26,345 nucleotides of DNA, from assembly GCA_964529005.1 (NCBI GenBank), contig CAZGUH010000049.1:1-26345 (forward strand). Direction: 5' to 3'. This DNA comes from CAZGUH01 sp964529005. GTDB taxonomy: Bacteria > Actinomycetota > Acidimicrobiia > Acidimicrobiales > Ilumatobacteraceae. Under the pieces are notes generated by a model. The model did not search any database. It saw only the letters and a program-made list of their open reading frames with translations, and had not been told where the DNA came from. Below, in pieces: positions 8,476-15,513 of the stretch. How positions within the stretch are numbered: position 1 is the stretch's first letter; each line of letters opens with the position of its first letter. The position numbers and the translations under genes are program-made.

Positions 8476-9222
8476 TCACCAGCTGGTGCGCGCCCACGCT
8501 CCGCCGTCGATGACGATCGTCGAACCGGTGATCCAACTCGCCAGGTCCGACCCGAGGAACACCGCCAGGTTGGCGATGTCCTGCGCCTGCCCGAGGCGGC
8601 CGAGCGGCAGGCTCGACGCCAGCTTGTCGCCGAAGTTCTCGACCAGGAACGCGGAGAAATCCGTCTGCACGAGACCGGGGGCGATGCCGACCACACGCGT
8701 CGGCCCGAGCTCGCTCGCCAGCTGGCGCGTGACGTGGATCAGCGCTGCCTTCGTGAGGTTGTACACACCGAGGCCCGCCTCGGGCTGCATTCCGCCGAGC
8801 GACGACATGTTGATGATGACGCCGGGATCGTCCTTGAACGCCTTGTTCCACGCGGCCTCGCACCACGCCAGCGGCCCGCGGAGGTTGACCTGGACCGTCT
8901 TGTCCCACCGCGCCTCGTCGATCCCCAGCGTCGGCCCGAAGTAGGGGTTCGTCGCGGCGTTGTTGACGAGCACGTCGAGCCGCCCGAAGCGCTCGAGCGT
9001 GGCGTCCACGCACGCCGCAGCCGCCGCCGGGTCGCCGGCGTTGGCGGCGAACACGTCCGTCTCGCCGCTGATCTCGCTCGCGGCAGCCTCCAGCTGCTCG
9101 CGCTTGCGGGAGCTGAGCATCACCTTCGCCCCTGCCGACGCGTACGTCCGTGCGATCGCCTTGCCGATCCCCTTCGACGCCCCGGTGACCAGCGCGACCT
9201 TGCCGTCCAGCGAGATCTGCAC
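8476..9222 (-). CDS. SDR family oxidoreductase
   Basis: This is a classical short-chain dehydrogenase/reductase of 248 residues. It has the NAD(P)-binding TGASKGIG (residues 13-20), the NNAA motif in VLVNNAATNPYFGP, and the catalytic Ser-Tyr-Lys set in INMSSLGG and VYNLTK. The C terminus GSTIVIDGGAWA is also typical. The SSRKREQL segment after strand 2 suggests NADPH preference (a basic residue cluster). The substrate is unknown; members with NPYFGP include DHRS4-like carbonyl reductases and fatty-acid-related enzymes. GTG 9222 is chosen because it directly precedes the conserved LDGKVALVTG opening. The frame remains open across the neighbouring gene without meaning. It ends 7 bases from menE, tail-to-tail, and follows the CNNM gene by 20 bases on the same strand. 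Confidence 0.88.
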   Translation of the reverse strand: MQISLDGKVALVTGASKGIGKAIARTYASAGAKVMLSSRKREQLEAAASEISGETDVFAANAGDPAAAAACVDATLERFGRLDVLVNNAATNPYFGPTLGIDEARWDKTVQVNLRGPLAWCEAAWNKAFKDDPGVIINMSSLGGMQPEAGLGVYNLTKAALIHVTRQLASELGPTRVVGIAPGLVQTDFSAFLVENFGDKLASSLPLGRLGQAQDIANLAVFLGSDLASWITGSTIVIDGGAWARTSW

Positions 9223-9228
9223 GGGCGA

Positions 9229-9234
9229 ACCGTA
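9229..9234 (-). promoter_or_regulatory. Candidate -10 hexamer for a leaderless SDR gene
   Basis: On the reverse strand TACGGT (TANNNT pattern) ends 6 bases before the GTG at 9222, within the 20-base gap after the CNNM gene. No Shine-Dalgarno site is seen. The gene may instead simply be read through from the phoH-ybeY-CNNM transcript. Confidence 0.25.
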
Positions 9235-9242
9235 CAGGACGC

Positions 9243-10568
9243 TCAGTCGCCCTCGCCCAGATCGTCCTCGGCCGAACCGGCTTCGCCGCCGGGCGCGCCG
9301 TTGAGCACGCTGACGCGCACCCGCCGCACGCGCCGGCCCTCGACCTCCTGCGCGATGAACTTCCACCCGTCGAACTCGACGGCCTCGCCGGGCAGCGGAA
9401 CGTGCTCCAGCGTCCCGAAGACGAAGCCGCCGACCGTGTCCCAGTCGTCGTCGGGGATGTCCGTCTCCAGCAGATCGTTGAGGTCGCTCACCGCCATCCC
9501 GCCGTCGACGAGGTAGTCCCCGTCGGACAACCGCTCGACCTCGGCCTCCTCCTCGTCGTACTCGTCGACGATCTCGCCGACGAGCTCTTCGAGACAGTCC
9601 TCCAGCGTGACCAGCCCGGCGATGCCGCCGTACTCGTCGGCGACCATCGCGAGATGGAACTTCTCGGCCTGCATCTCGCGCATCAAGCGGGCGACAGGTT
9701 TGTTCTCCGGGATGAACCGCACGGCACGGGCGATGTCGCGCACCGCGGTCTGCCCGCGCCCCTCGCGCTCGATCCGCATCAGGTCCTTGGTGAACGCCAA
9801 GCCGACGACGTCTTGCTCCTCGCCGTTGCTCAACACCGGGAGACGGCTGAAGCCGTTGGCGATCGCGATGTCCAAGGCGGTGGTGACGGTGGCGTCCTGG
9901 TCGACGGTCACCATGTCGGGCCGCGGCACCATCACCTCGCGGGCGATCGTGTCGCCGAACTCGATGATGCTCTCGATCAGCTGGCGTTCCTCGTGCTCGA
10001 TGACTTCGTCCTGGGCGGCGGCCTCGACGATGCCGAGCAGCTCCTGCTCCGAGACGAAAGGGCCCTCCTTCAGCCCTTTGCCCGGCAGCAGCGCGTTGGT
10101 GAGCCCGATGAGCCCGCGCGAGATGGCGCGCAGCGGCGGGAAGGCGACGAGCTTCTCGATCGAGCGCGCGGTGGCCAGCGCGGCGCGCTCGGCGGAGAGC
10201 ACCGCCCACGTCTTCGGCATCGCCTCGGAGATGACGAAGAAGACGATGACGTTGATGACGAAGCCGACCGCCACACCGGTTGCGCCGAAGAGGTGGTTCG
10301 CCAGCAGCGACACGAGGAACGCCTGCCCGGTCTGGCACACGGTGACGGTGACGAGCAAGGGGTTGATGAAGCGCTCGGGATGGCTCACCAGGCGATCCAG
10401 CGCGGCGGCCCGCTTCGTGCCGGTGCTCTCGGCCAAGGCGTGCGCCTTGACCCGTGAGATGCGGTTGAGGGCGGTCTCCGCGATCGCCAGGTACATCAGC
10501 ACCAGCAACAACGCGATGATGGCGACGAGCATCCACACGTCGGCCGAGCGGAGTTGCGCGGCGATCAT
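9243..10568 (-). CDS. CNNM/CorC-type membrane protein with CBS pair (HlyC/CorC family)
   Basis: This family is linked to magnesium and cobalt efflux or homeostasis. The order is an N-terminal DUF21/CNNM membrane region with about three to four helices (around residues 10-35, 65-95 and 95-125, including VISEAMPKTWAV), a linker with the conserved FVSEQELLGIVEAA and HEERQLIESIIEFGD, and a CBS pair beginning at REVMVPRPDMVTVD. The C-terminal CorC/HlyC domain contains DGDYLVDGGMAVSDLNDLL, DWDTVGGFVF and GWKFIAQEVEGRRVRRVRV. The length is 441 residues. The ATG at 10568 overlaps the ybeY stop (ATGA), indicating coupled translation. Association with phoH and ybeY is a widespread bacterial arrangement. 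The exact transported ion cannot be read from sequence. Confidence 0.9.
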   Translation of the reverse strand: MIAAQLRSADVWMLVAIIALLLVLMYLAIAETALNRISRVKAHALAESTGTKRAAALDRLVSHPERFINPLLVTVTVCQTGQAFLVSLLANHLFGATGVAVGFVINVIVFFVISEAMPKTWAVLSAERAALATARSIEKLVAFPPLRAISRGLIGLTNALLPGKGLKEGPFVSEQELLGIVEAAAQDEVIEHEERQLIESIIEFGDTIAREVMVPRPDMVTVDQDATVTTALDIAIANGFSRLPVLSNGEEQDVVGLAFTKDLMRIEREGRGQTAVRDIARAVRFIPENKPVARLMREMQAEKFHLAMVADEYGGIAGLVTLEDCLEELVGEIVDEYDEEEAEVERLSDGDYLVDGGMAVSDLNDLLETDIPDDDWDTVGGFVFGTLEHVPLPGEAVEFDGWKFIAQEVEGRRVRRVRVSVLNGAPGGEAGSAEDDLGEGD

Positions 10569-11161
10569 GACGAATGGTCCTGGCGGAATGCGGCGGGGGC
10601 CGGACCCCCCCAATGCAACTCCTCCAGAAGGGTCCGTTCTCGTGCGCGCATCCGCTCCGTCTCTTCTGGGTTGGCGTGGTCGTGGCCGAGCACGTGCAAG
10701 ATGCCGTGCACCAGCAATAGTGCGATCTCGTCGTCCAACGAACCGGCGTGGTCCGCAGCCTGGCGCGCCGCCACTGCGGGGCAGACGACCACGTCGCCGA
10801 GCAGCAGAGGTTGATCGGCGGGGTCCACCGGAGCGCGGTCCGGCCCACGGCTCGGCGTGTGCCCCAGGCTGACGACTTCGATTTCGCCGGCGTCGATCGG
10901 GAAGGCCAGCACGTCGGTGGCCGACGTGCTGCCCATGTACATCTCGTTCAGCTCCGTGATGTCGCTCTCCGACACGAAGATGACGCTCAGCTCGCACAGA
11001 CCGCGGACGCCCTCGGCGCGCAGCACCGCGCCGGCGAGGGCCTGCCAGCGCGGCAGGTCTATCGGGACGTCGTCCTGTTCGTCCGCGCAGAAGACCTCGG
11101 GCTCGCCCTCGCCGCCGACGAGCCGGCGGTCGCGCAGGCGCGGCCGGCCAGCATCAGCCAT
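10565..11161 (-). CDS. ybeY: Endoribonuclease YbeY (rRNA maturation factor)
   Basis: YbeY is a zinc-dependent ribonuclease involved in 16S rRNA 3'-end maturation and ribosome quality control. The zinc signature HGILHVLGHDH, with three spaced histidines (H-x3-H-x5-H), is complete. Upstream, the family blocks VIFVSESDITELNEMYMGSTSATDVLAFP and LLGDVVVCPAVAARQA are present. It has 198 residues from ATG 11161, slightly long because of an N-terminal extension of about 25 residues that is rich in Arg and Gly. It overlaps the end of phoH by 8 bases and the start of the CNNM gene by 4 bases, so the three are one transcription unit. Confidence 0.93.
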   Translation of the reverse strand: MADAGRPRLRDRRLVGGEGEPEVFCADEQDDVPIDLPRWQALAGAVLRAEGVRGLCELSVIFVSESDITELNEMYMGSTSATDVLAFPIDAGEIEVVSLGHTPSRGPDRAPVDPADQPLLLGDVVVCPAVAARQAADHAGSLDDEIALLLVHGILHVLGHDHANPEETERMRARERTLLEELHWGGPAPAAFRQDHSS

Positions 11162-12167
11162 CGCGACCGCCCTGGGCGGGCTCGCTGCGCTCGTAGGCAG
11201 CGACGATGTCGGCCACGATCGGGTGGCGCACGACGTCTCGCGCGCCGAGGTGGACGAACGCGAGGCCATCGATGCCGGTCAGCGTGCGCTCCAGACCGGC
11301 CAGGCCGCTGCGGCCGTCGGGGACGTCGACCTGGGTCGTGTCGCCGGTGACGACGACCGTCGATCCGAAGCCGATGCGGGTCAGGAACATCTTCATCTGC
11401 TCGGGCGTCGTGTTCTGCGCCTCGTCGAGGATGATGAAGCTGTTGTTCAACGTGCGGCCGCGCATGAACGCCAGGGGCGCGACCTCGAGCGCCTGCCGGT
11501 CCGACAGCTTCTGCACGCCTTCGGGCTCGAGCATGTCGTAGAGGGCGTCGTACAGCGGCCGCAGGTACGGGTCGATCTTGGCCATCAGGTCGCCGGGCAG
11601 GAACCCGAGCCGCTCACCGGCCTCGACGGCAGGGCGGGTGAGGATGATGCGCTGCACCTTCTTGCTCTGCAGCGCGTGCACCGCCATCGCCACCGCCAGC
11701 CAGCTCTTGCCCGTCCCGGCCGGGCCGAGCCCGAACGTGATGACGTTGTGGCGGATCGCGTCGATGTAGCGCTTCTGCCCGGCCGTCTTGGGCCGCACCG
11801 AGCGGCCCTTGGCACCGCGCAGGATGTCGTCGGACAGCACCGCGCTCGGTCGTTCGTCGGCGCGCACCATGTCGATCGCCCGCGCTACGCCGCCGGGATC
11901 GACGTGCTGGCCGCGCTGGATCAGCAGCAGCAACTCGTCGATCAAGCGGGCGACCGTCGCGGCGTCGGGCCCTTCGATGCGCATCTCGTCGCCGCGGGCG
12001 ACGATCTGGACGGAGGGGAACGCCTCCTCGATGCGCCGCAGGTTCTCGTCGCGGGGCCCGAGCAACGTCGCCATCAGGTGCGGCCCGGGGACCATCACCA
12101 GCGCGGAGCCGGAGCCGGCTGACTGCTGTGCAGGCACGAGCGCGGACGAAGAGTCAGGCGGCGTCAT
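11154..12167 (-). CDS. phoH: PhoH family ATPase (PhoH-like)
   Basis: This cytoplasmic P-loop ATPase is of the PhoH/YbeZ type and works in the same operon as YbeY in many bacteria, probably in RNA or ribosome metabolism. Walker A is GLGPAGTGKS with K154; Walker B is FIILDEAQN followed by TTPEQMKMFLTRIGFGS and VVTGDTTQVD. An N-terminal KH-like region (LLGPRDENLRRIEEAFPSVQIVARGDEMRIEG) precedes the ATPase core, as is usual. It has 337 residues. The ATG at 12167 lacks a good ribosome binding site, and internal ATGs such as the one before the LLGPRDENL block are less likely but possible. It is the first gene of phoH-ybeY-CNNM. Confidence 0.93.
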   Translation of the reverse strand: MTPPDSSSALVPAQQSAGSGSALVMVPGPHLMATLLGPRDENLRRIEEAFPSVQIVARGDEMRIEGPDAATVARLIDELLLLIQRGQHVDPGGVARAIDMVRADERPSAVLSDDILRGAKGRSVRPKTAGQKRYIDAIRHNVITFGLGPAGTGKSWLAVAMAVHALQSKKVQRIILTRPAVEAGERLGFLPGDLMAKIDPYLRPLYDALYDMLEPEGVQKLSDRQALEVAPLAFMRGRTLNNSFIILDEAQNTTPEQMKMFLTRIGFGSTVVVTGDTTQVDVPDGRSGLAGLERTLTGIDGLAFVHLGARDVVRHPIVADIVAAYERSEPAQGGRDG

Positions 12168-12202
12168 GCGGCGTGGCCGAGGGAAGGCTCATGTGCCGCG
12201 CC

Positions 12203-12208
12203 AGTGTA
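12203..12208 (-). promoter_or_regulatory. Candidate -10 hexamer for the phoH operon
   Basis: TACACT on the reverse strand is a good TANNNT -10 element. It would place the transcript start near 12196, about 29 bases before the phoH ATG. The expected -35 position falls in the hairpin at 12212-12230 and shows no TTGACA-like sequence, so support is modest. Confidence 0.35.
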
Positions 12209-12211
12209 CCG

Positions 12212-12230
12212 AGGCGCCCGGTGGGCGCTT
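12212..12230 (-). terminator. Hairpin after the GNAT-like gene, possible terminator
   Basis: On the reverse strand, starting 4 bases after the stop of the GNAT-like gene, an 8-pair stem (including one G-T pair) closes a 3-base loop. The core is GCGCCC-ACC-GGGCGC. No run of T follows, so this is not a classical intrinsic terminator. U-poor hairpin terminators are however reported in high-GC actinobacteria. It separates the GNAT-like gene from phoH. Confidence 0.35.
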
Positions 12231-12234
12231 CGCT

Positions 12235-12855
12235 TCACCGACGGTTGCGCATCAGCGACGAAACGGCCTCACGATCGTCGTCGGTCTCGTGCTCCGCCTG
12301 CGGAGGCGGCGGGGCGGCGAACTCGAGCGCGTAGTACCGCTGCGTCGACAGGTGCTGGATGTTGACCTCGCCGACCATCTTGGCCAGGCGGATCATCATC
12401 TCGGCCATGCCGCCTTCGTCGTTGGGCTGGTTGGCCTGCTCGACGTCGAAGACCAGCACCGCTCCCTCGGATGCCTCGAGCGCCAGGCCATGCTTGGCGA
12501 GGTGAATCAGCGCCCCACGTGCCACGTACGCAGGGTGAACAGCGATCCACATCCCGTAGTGGACGAGCCCGTTGCGCATCAGTTCGGGGTACTCGCGCTC
12601 GAAATACGCCCGGCTCAGCCAGCGCGTCGCAGCGATGTCGGTGGCGATCAGGCTCATCGCCACCGGACGATCGTCGTCCCACACCACCCACAAGCGGTTC
12701 GTGGGATCCGCGATCGCGGTCTCGAACTCGCTGCGGTACATCATCTCCCGGGTCGCGCCCGTCTCCGCCAGCGGAGCGAACGCGACCTGATAGGTGGCCC
12801 ACAACTTCTCCACCATCACTGGGTCGATGACTTGGGTGTGACGTGTCACGAACAT
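12235..12855 (-). CDS. GNAT-like acetyltransferase family protein (putative)
   Basis: This is a 206-residue cytoplasmic protein. The central part resembles a GNAT fold: LWVVWDDDRPVAMSLIATD like strands 2-3, then HYGMWIAVHPAYVARGALIHLAKHG, in which V-x-P-x5-G-x-L recalls the acetyl-CoA pyrophosphate loop (motif A), and VLVFDVEQANQPN like strand 5. The loop lacks the full Q/R-x-x-G-x-G/A signature, so binding of acetyl-CoA is uncertain. A Pro-rich, acidic tail follows. The ATG at 12855 is fixed by GGGAGG 8 bases upstream. It is divergent from the GGDEF-EAL gene, so the two may share control. A substrate cannot be named. Confidence 0.7.
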   Translation of the reverse strand: MFVTRHTQVIDPVMVEKLWATYQVAFAPLAETGATREMMYRSEFETAIADPTNRLWVVWDDDRPVAMSLIATDIAATRWLSRAYFEREYPELMRNGLVHYGMWIAVHPAYVARGALIHLAKHGLALEASEGAVLVFDVEQANQPNDEGGMAEMMIRLAKMVGEVNIQHLSTQRYYALEFAAPPPPQAEHETDDDREAVSSLMRNRR

Positions 12856-12862
12856 GCGCGAT

Positions 12863-12870
12863 CCCTCCCG
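12863..12870 (-). promoter_or_regulatory. Ribosome binding site that fixes the GNAT-like start
   Basis: On the reverse strand a CGGGAGGG run lies about 7-8 bases before the ATG at 12855. The frame is open 28 codons further upstream, and this site rules out the longer reading. Confidence 0.65.
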
Positions 12871-12879
12871 GCCGCCACC

Positions 12880-12893
12880 GTCCGCGCGCGGAC
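12880..12893. promoter_or_regulatory. 14-bp perfect palindrome between divergent genes
   Basis: GTCCGCGCGCGGAC is fully self-complementary and lies in the 110-bp region between the GNAT-like and GGDEF-EAL genes, 25 bases before the GNAT-like ATG. It could be an operator. Alternating CG runs are common by chance in DNA of this composition, so support is limited. Confidence 0.3.
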
Positions 12894-12928
12894 AGGTACA
12901 CACTGCACACGGCCCGCTCCGTACGTGG

Positions 12929-12935
12929 TAACCTA
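12929..12935. promoter_or_regulatory. Overlapping candidate -10 elements for the divergent pair
   Basis: The forward strand reads TAACCT (12929-12934) and the reverse strand TAGGTT (12935-12930), both fitting TANNNT. The forward element would start a transcript about 25 bases before the GGDEF-EAL ATG at 12966, and a GGAGAG lies in that leader. This is the only AT-richer spot in the intergenic region. No clear -35 boxes are seen. Confidence 0.3.
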
Positions 12936-12965
12936 TCACCCGGCGGAGAGCCAGGCCAGCTCGGC

Positions 12966-15305
12966 ATGGCGTCGACGACGTCCAGAAACGGTCCGCTGCG
13001 CATGAAGAAACCGGTCGCCCTGTTCACGTGGTCGTACCTCGGACTTGGCGCCGCGCTCGTCGTCACCTACATCGCCGTGGGGTCCGAGGACGCGAAGTCG
13101 ACCATCTGGACAATGTCGATCGTCCAGGCGGTGGTGCTGGCGATCATCGGCACGCGGATGAACAAGGTCGACCGCCGGGTGCTGGGCGTGTTCCTCGGGC
13201 TGTCGTGCGTGATGGGCATCTCGGCCATGCTCGACACCGACGACGCCAGCACGACGGCGTTGGTGGTCTCCGATCTGACCTCCATGCTGGGCGGATTCGG
13301 CCTGATCACGGTCTCGACGATCCTCGTCCGCAGCCGGCGCGGCCGCGACGTCGGCGGCGTCATCGCCGACAGCTTGATCATCGCCCTCGGCGCCTGGCTG
13401 ATCACGTGGGTCACGCTCGTCCGCCCGACGATCGACCGCAGCTCGGACTCGTGGCCGATCACCGTGCTGCACGCGCACTACATGCCGATCGGCGCGATCG
13501 TGCTGTTCCTCGTCGTCACGTTCCTGATGACGGAGACCACGCGGCGCGCCACCGTCTGGCTGTGGTCCGGGGCGATCGCGTGCAGCCTGATCGGCGACCT
13601 GCTCTATGCCCTGACCGACGCCGGTCACCTCACCCCGGGAGCCACCGACGTCGCCGACGGCATCTACGTCCTGACGTATTTCCTCTCGGCCGCCGGCTTC
13701 TTGCACCCCAGCGCGACCACGCTGCGTGAGGAACGGCCGTCCGGAGCCCCGCGCCGCCTGCTCGGTCGCTTGATGCTGATCACGATGTCGCTGATCCTGC
13801 CGGTGTTCGTGCTGGCGGTGTCGCGCTCGGGGTCGGGCAGCGACCGGCTGGTGCGGACGATCTCGGCCGTCGTGCTCGCCGCCGCCGTGCAGCTGCGGGT
13901 CGCTCAAGCGGTGCGCTCGAACGCCAAGGCGCAGGCCGAGCTGCTGCGCGCGGCGCAGACGGATTCGCTCACCGGCCTGCCGAACCGCTCGCTCCTGCTG
14001 GAGAACGTCACCAACGCGCTCCACGAGTCGTGGCGGACGGCGCGCTGCCCGACGCTGTTCTTCCTCGACCTGGACCGCTTCAAGAACATCAACGACAGCC
14101 TCGGTCACGCCGCCGGAGACCAGGTGCTACGCACGATCGCCGAGCGGTTGCGCAGCACGGTGCCGCGCGGCGCCGTGGTCGCACGGATCAGCAGCGACGA
14201 ATTCGTCGTGCTCGACGCGTCGGTGCGCAACGAAGGCGAGGCGATGTCGCTCGCCGAACGCCTGCTCGGCGTGTTCCGCGAACCACTTGCGCTGCCGCAG
14301 GGTGACGTGTTCGTCACCGCCAGCGTGGGCGTCGCCAGCGCGGCGTCGAACATGGCGATCGGCGCCGACGACCTGCTGCGCCACGCCGACACCGCGATGT
14401 ACCGGGCCAAGGACGCGGGACGCAACTGCGTGGCCCTGTTCGACGAGTCGATGCACGAGCGCGTCGCTCACCGCCTCGCGGTCGAGACCGCGCTCTACCG
14501 TGCCCTCGATCGCCGCGAGCTGCGCCTCTTCCACCAGCCGATCCTCGACATCTCGAGCGGCGAGGTGGTCGGCTTCGAGGCCCTGATGCGGTGGGAGCAG
14601 AGCGACGGCACGATCGTGTCCCCCGCGGAGTTCATCCCGATCGCCGAGGACACCGGCACGATCGTCCCGATCGGCGCCTGGGCGCTGCTGGAAGCGCTGA
14701 CGCAGCTGCGCACCTGGATCGACGACGAGGTCTGCGCCAACACCGCGACGATGTCGGTGAACGTGTCACCCCGCCAGCTCAGCGATCCGAACTTCCCGTC
14801 GATCGTCAGCGAGGCGCTGATGCGCTCGCAGGTGCCGCCCGGCCTGGTGTGGCTCGAGGTCACCGAGAGCATGATGATCGCCGAGCCGGAGCTGGCGCTC
14901 GCCACCCTGCGCCGCTTGCGCCAGCTCGGGGTGCGGGTCGCGCTCGACGACTTCGGCACCGGATACTCGTCGCTGTCGCTGCTCCAGCGGTTCCCGCTGC
15001 AACGGATCAAGATCGATCGGGCGTTCGTGCACGGCGTGGCCGACAATCCCAACGACCGCTCGCTGGTCCGCACGATCGTGGCGATGGGAACGTCGCTCGG
15101 CCTCGACATGGTCGCCGAGGGCGTGGAGAGCGTCCACCAGCTCCAGGTTCTCAGCGAGTTGGGCTGCACCAAGGCGCAGGGGTACCTGATCAGCCACCCG
15201 GTGCCCGCCGATGCCATGCGCAGCACGGTCGCAGCGCTCGAGCGGCTGGGCAACTGGCCGGGAATGCGCCGCCCCGACCCGTCGCCGCGTCCCGCGCACG
15301 AGTGA
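12966..15305 (+). CDS. Membrane GGDEF-EAL protein, probable c-di-GMP phosphodiesterase
   Basis: The N-terminal half (about residues 15-320) holds some nine to ten hydrophobic helices and is the likely sensor. The GGDEF domain follows (TDSLTGLPNRSLLLENV, FFLDLDRFKNINDSLGHAAGDQ), but its signature is SSDEF (residues 409-413) instead of GGDEF. That suggests weak or no cyclase activity. The EAL domain looks intact: FEALMRW (E538), VNVSPRQL, LEVTESMM, LDDFGTGYSSLSLL, IKIDRAF, VAEGVES and AQGYLISHP supply the metal and substrate ligands. It probably hydrolyses c-di-GMP, perhaps with the GGDEF domain as a GTP-sensing module. The length is 779 residues from ATG 12966. ATG 13002 is an alternative start without a better ribosome binding site. 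It is divergent from the GNAT-like gene. Confidence 0.92.
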   Translation: MASTTSRNGPLRMKKPVALFTWSYLGLGAALVVTYIAVGSEDAKSTIWTMSIVQAVVLAIIGTRMNKVDRRVLGVFLGLSCVMGISAMLDTDDASTTALVVSDLTSMLGGFGLITVSTILVRSRRGRDVGGVIADSLIIALGAWLITWVTLVRPTIDRSSDSWPITVLHAHYMPIGAIVLFLVVTFLMTETTRRATVWLWSGAIACSLIGDLLYALTDAGHLTPGATDVADGIYVLTYFLSAAGFLHPSATTLREERPSGAPRRLLGRLMLITMSLILPVFVLAVSRSGSGSDRLVRTISAVVLAAAVQLRVAQAVRSNAKAQAELLRAAQTDSLTGLPNRSLLLENVTNALHESWRTARCPTLFFLDLDRFKNINDSLGHAAGDQVLRTIAERLRSTVPRGAVVARISSDEFVVLDASVRNEGEAMSLAERLLGVFREPLALPQGDVFVTASVGVASAASNMAIGADDLLRHADTAMYRAKDAGRNCVALFDESMHERVAHRLAVETALYRALDRRELRLFHQPILDISSGEVVGFEALMRWEQSDGTIVSPAEFIPIAEDTGTIVPIGAWALLEALTQLRTWIDDEVCANTATMSVNVSPRQLSDPNFPSIVSEALMRSQVPPGLVWLEVTESMMIAEPELALATLRRLRQLGVRVALDDFGTGYSSLSLLQRFPLQRIKIDRAFVHGVADNPNDRSLVRTIVAMGTSLGLDMVAEGVESVHQLQVLSELGCTKAQGYLISHPVPADAMRSTVAALERLGNWPGMRRPDPSPRPAHE

Positions 15306-15513
15306 CGCCGACGCCGAGCGGCGCCGGTCGGCTCGGCTCGGATCGGTGAACCGGAACGCCTGCCAGGTCGTTCGTCAAGACGCATCGTGTTCCTCAAGCC
15401 CCGTGCGCCCATGCCGCGCATCGGCCCCCGACGAGCACCTAAAGTGAAATTTTCTCCTGTTTGACCACCCTCCGTCTAGCGACCAGACTGTCGCTGGACG
15501 AAAGGGGCGGTGG
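15306..15513. other. Intergenic region before the FtsH-like gene
   Basis: This 208-base gap is the longest in the window. Its first half shows GC-rich short repeats but no convincing terminator. The stretch around 15440-15465 (aagtgaaattttctcctgtt) is the most AT-rich in the window and ends in TTGACC (15461-15466), a plausible -35 box, although no good -10 follows at 16-18 bases. A stem-loop and a ribosome binding site close the region. I see no gene in it. Confidence 0.5.
15474..15499 (+). promoter_or_regulatory. Stem-loop directly upstream of the FtsH-like ribosome binding site
   Basis: GTCTAGCGAC (15474-15483) pairs with GTCGCTGGAC (15490-15499) through ten positions, one of them a G-T pair, around a 6-base loop CAGACT. 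The stem ends just before the AAAGGGG ribosome binding site (15501-15507). It could be a leader hairpin that controls access to the ribosome binding site, or an operator dyad. Confidence 0.4.

Noticed and set aside
15300..15345. GCCGAC...GTCGGC repeat after the GGDEF-EAL gene as a terminator
   Set aside because: The arms share only six bases with mismatches beyond, and no T run follows.
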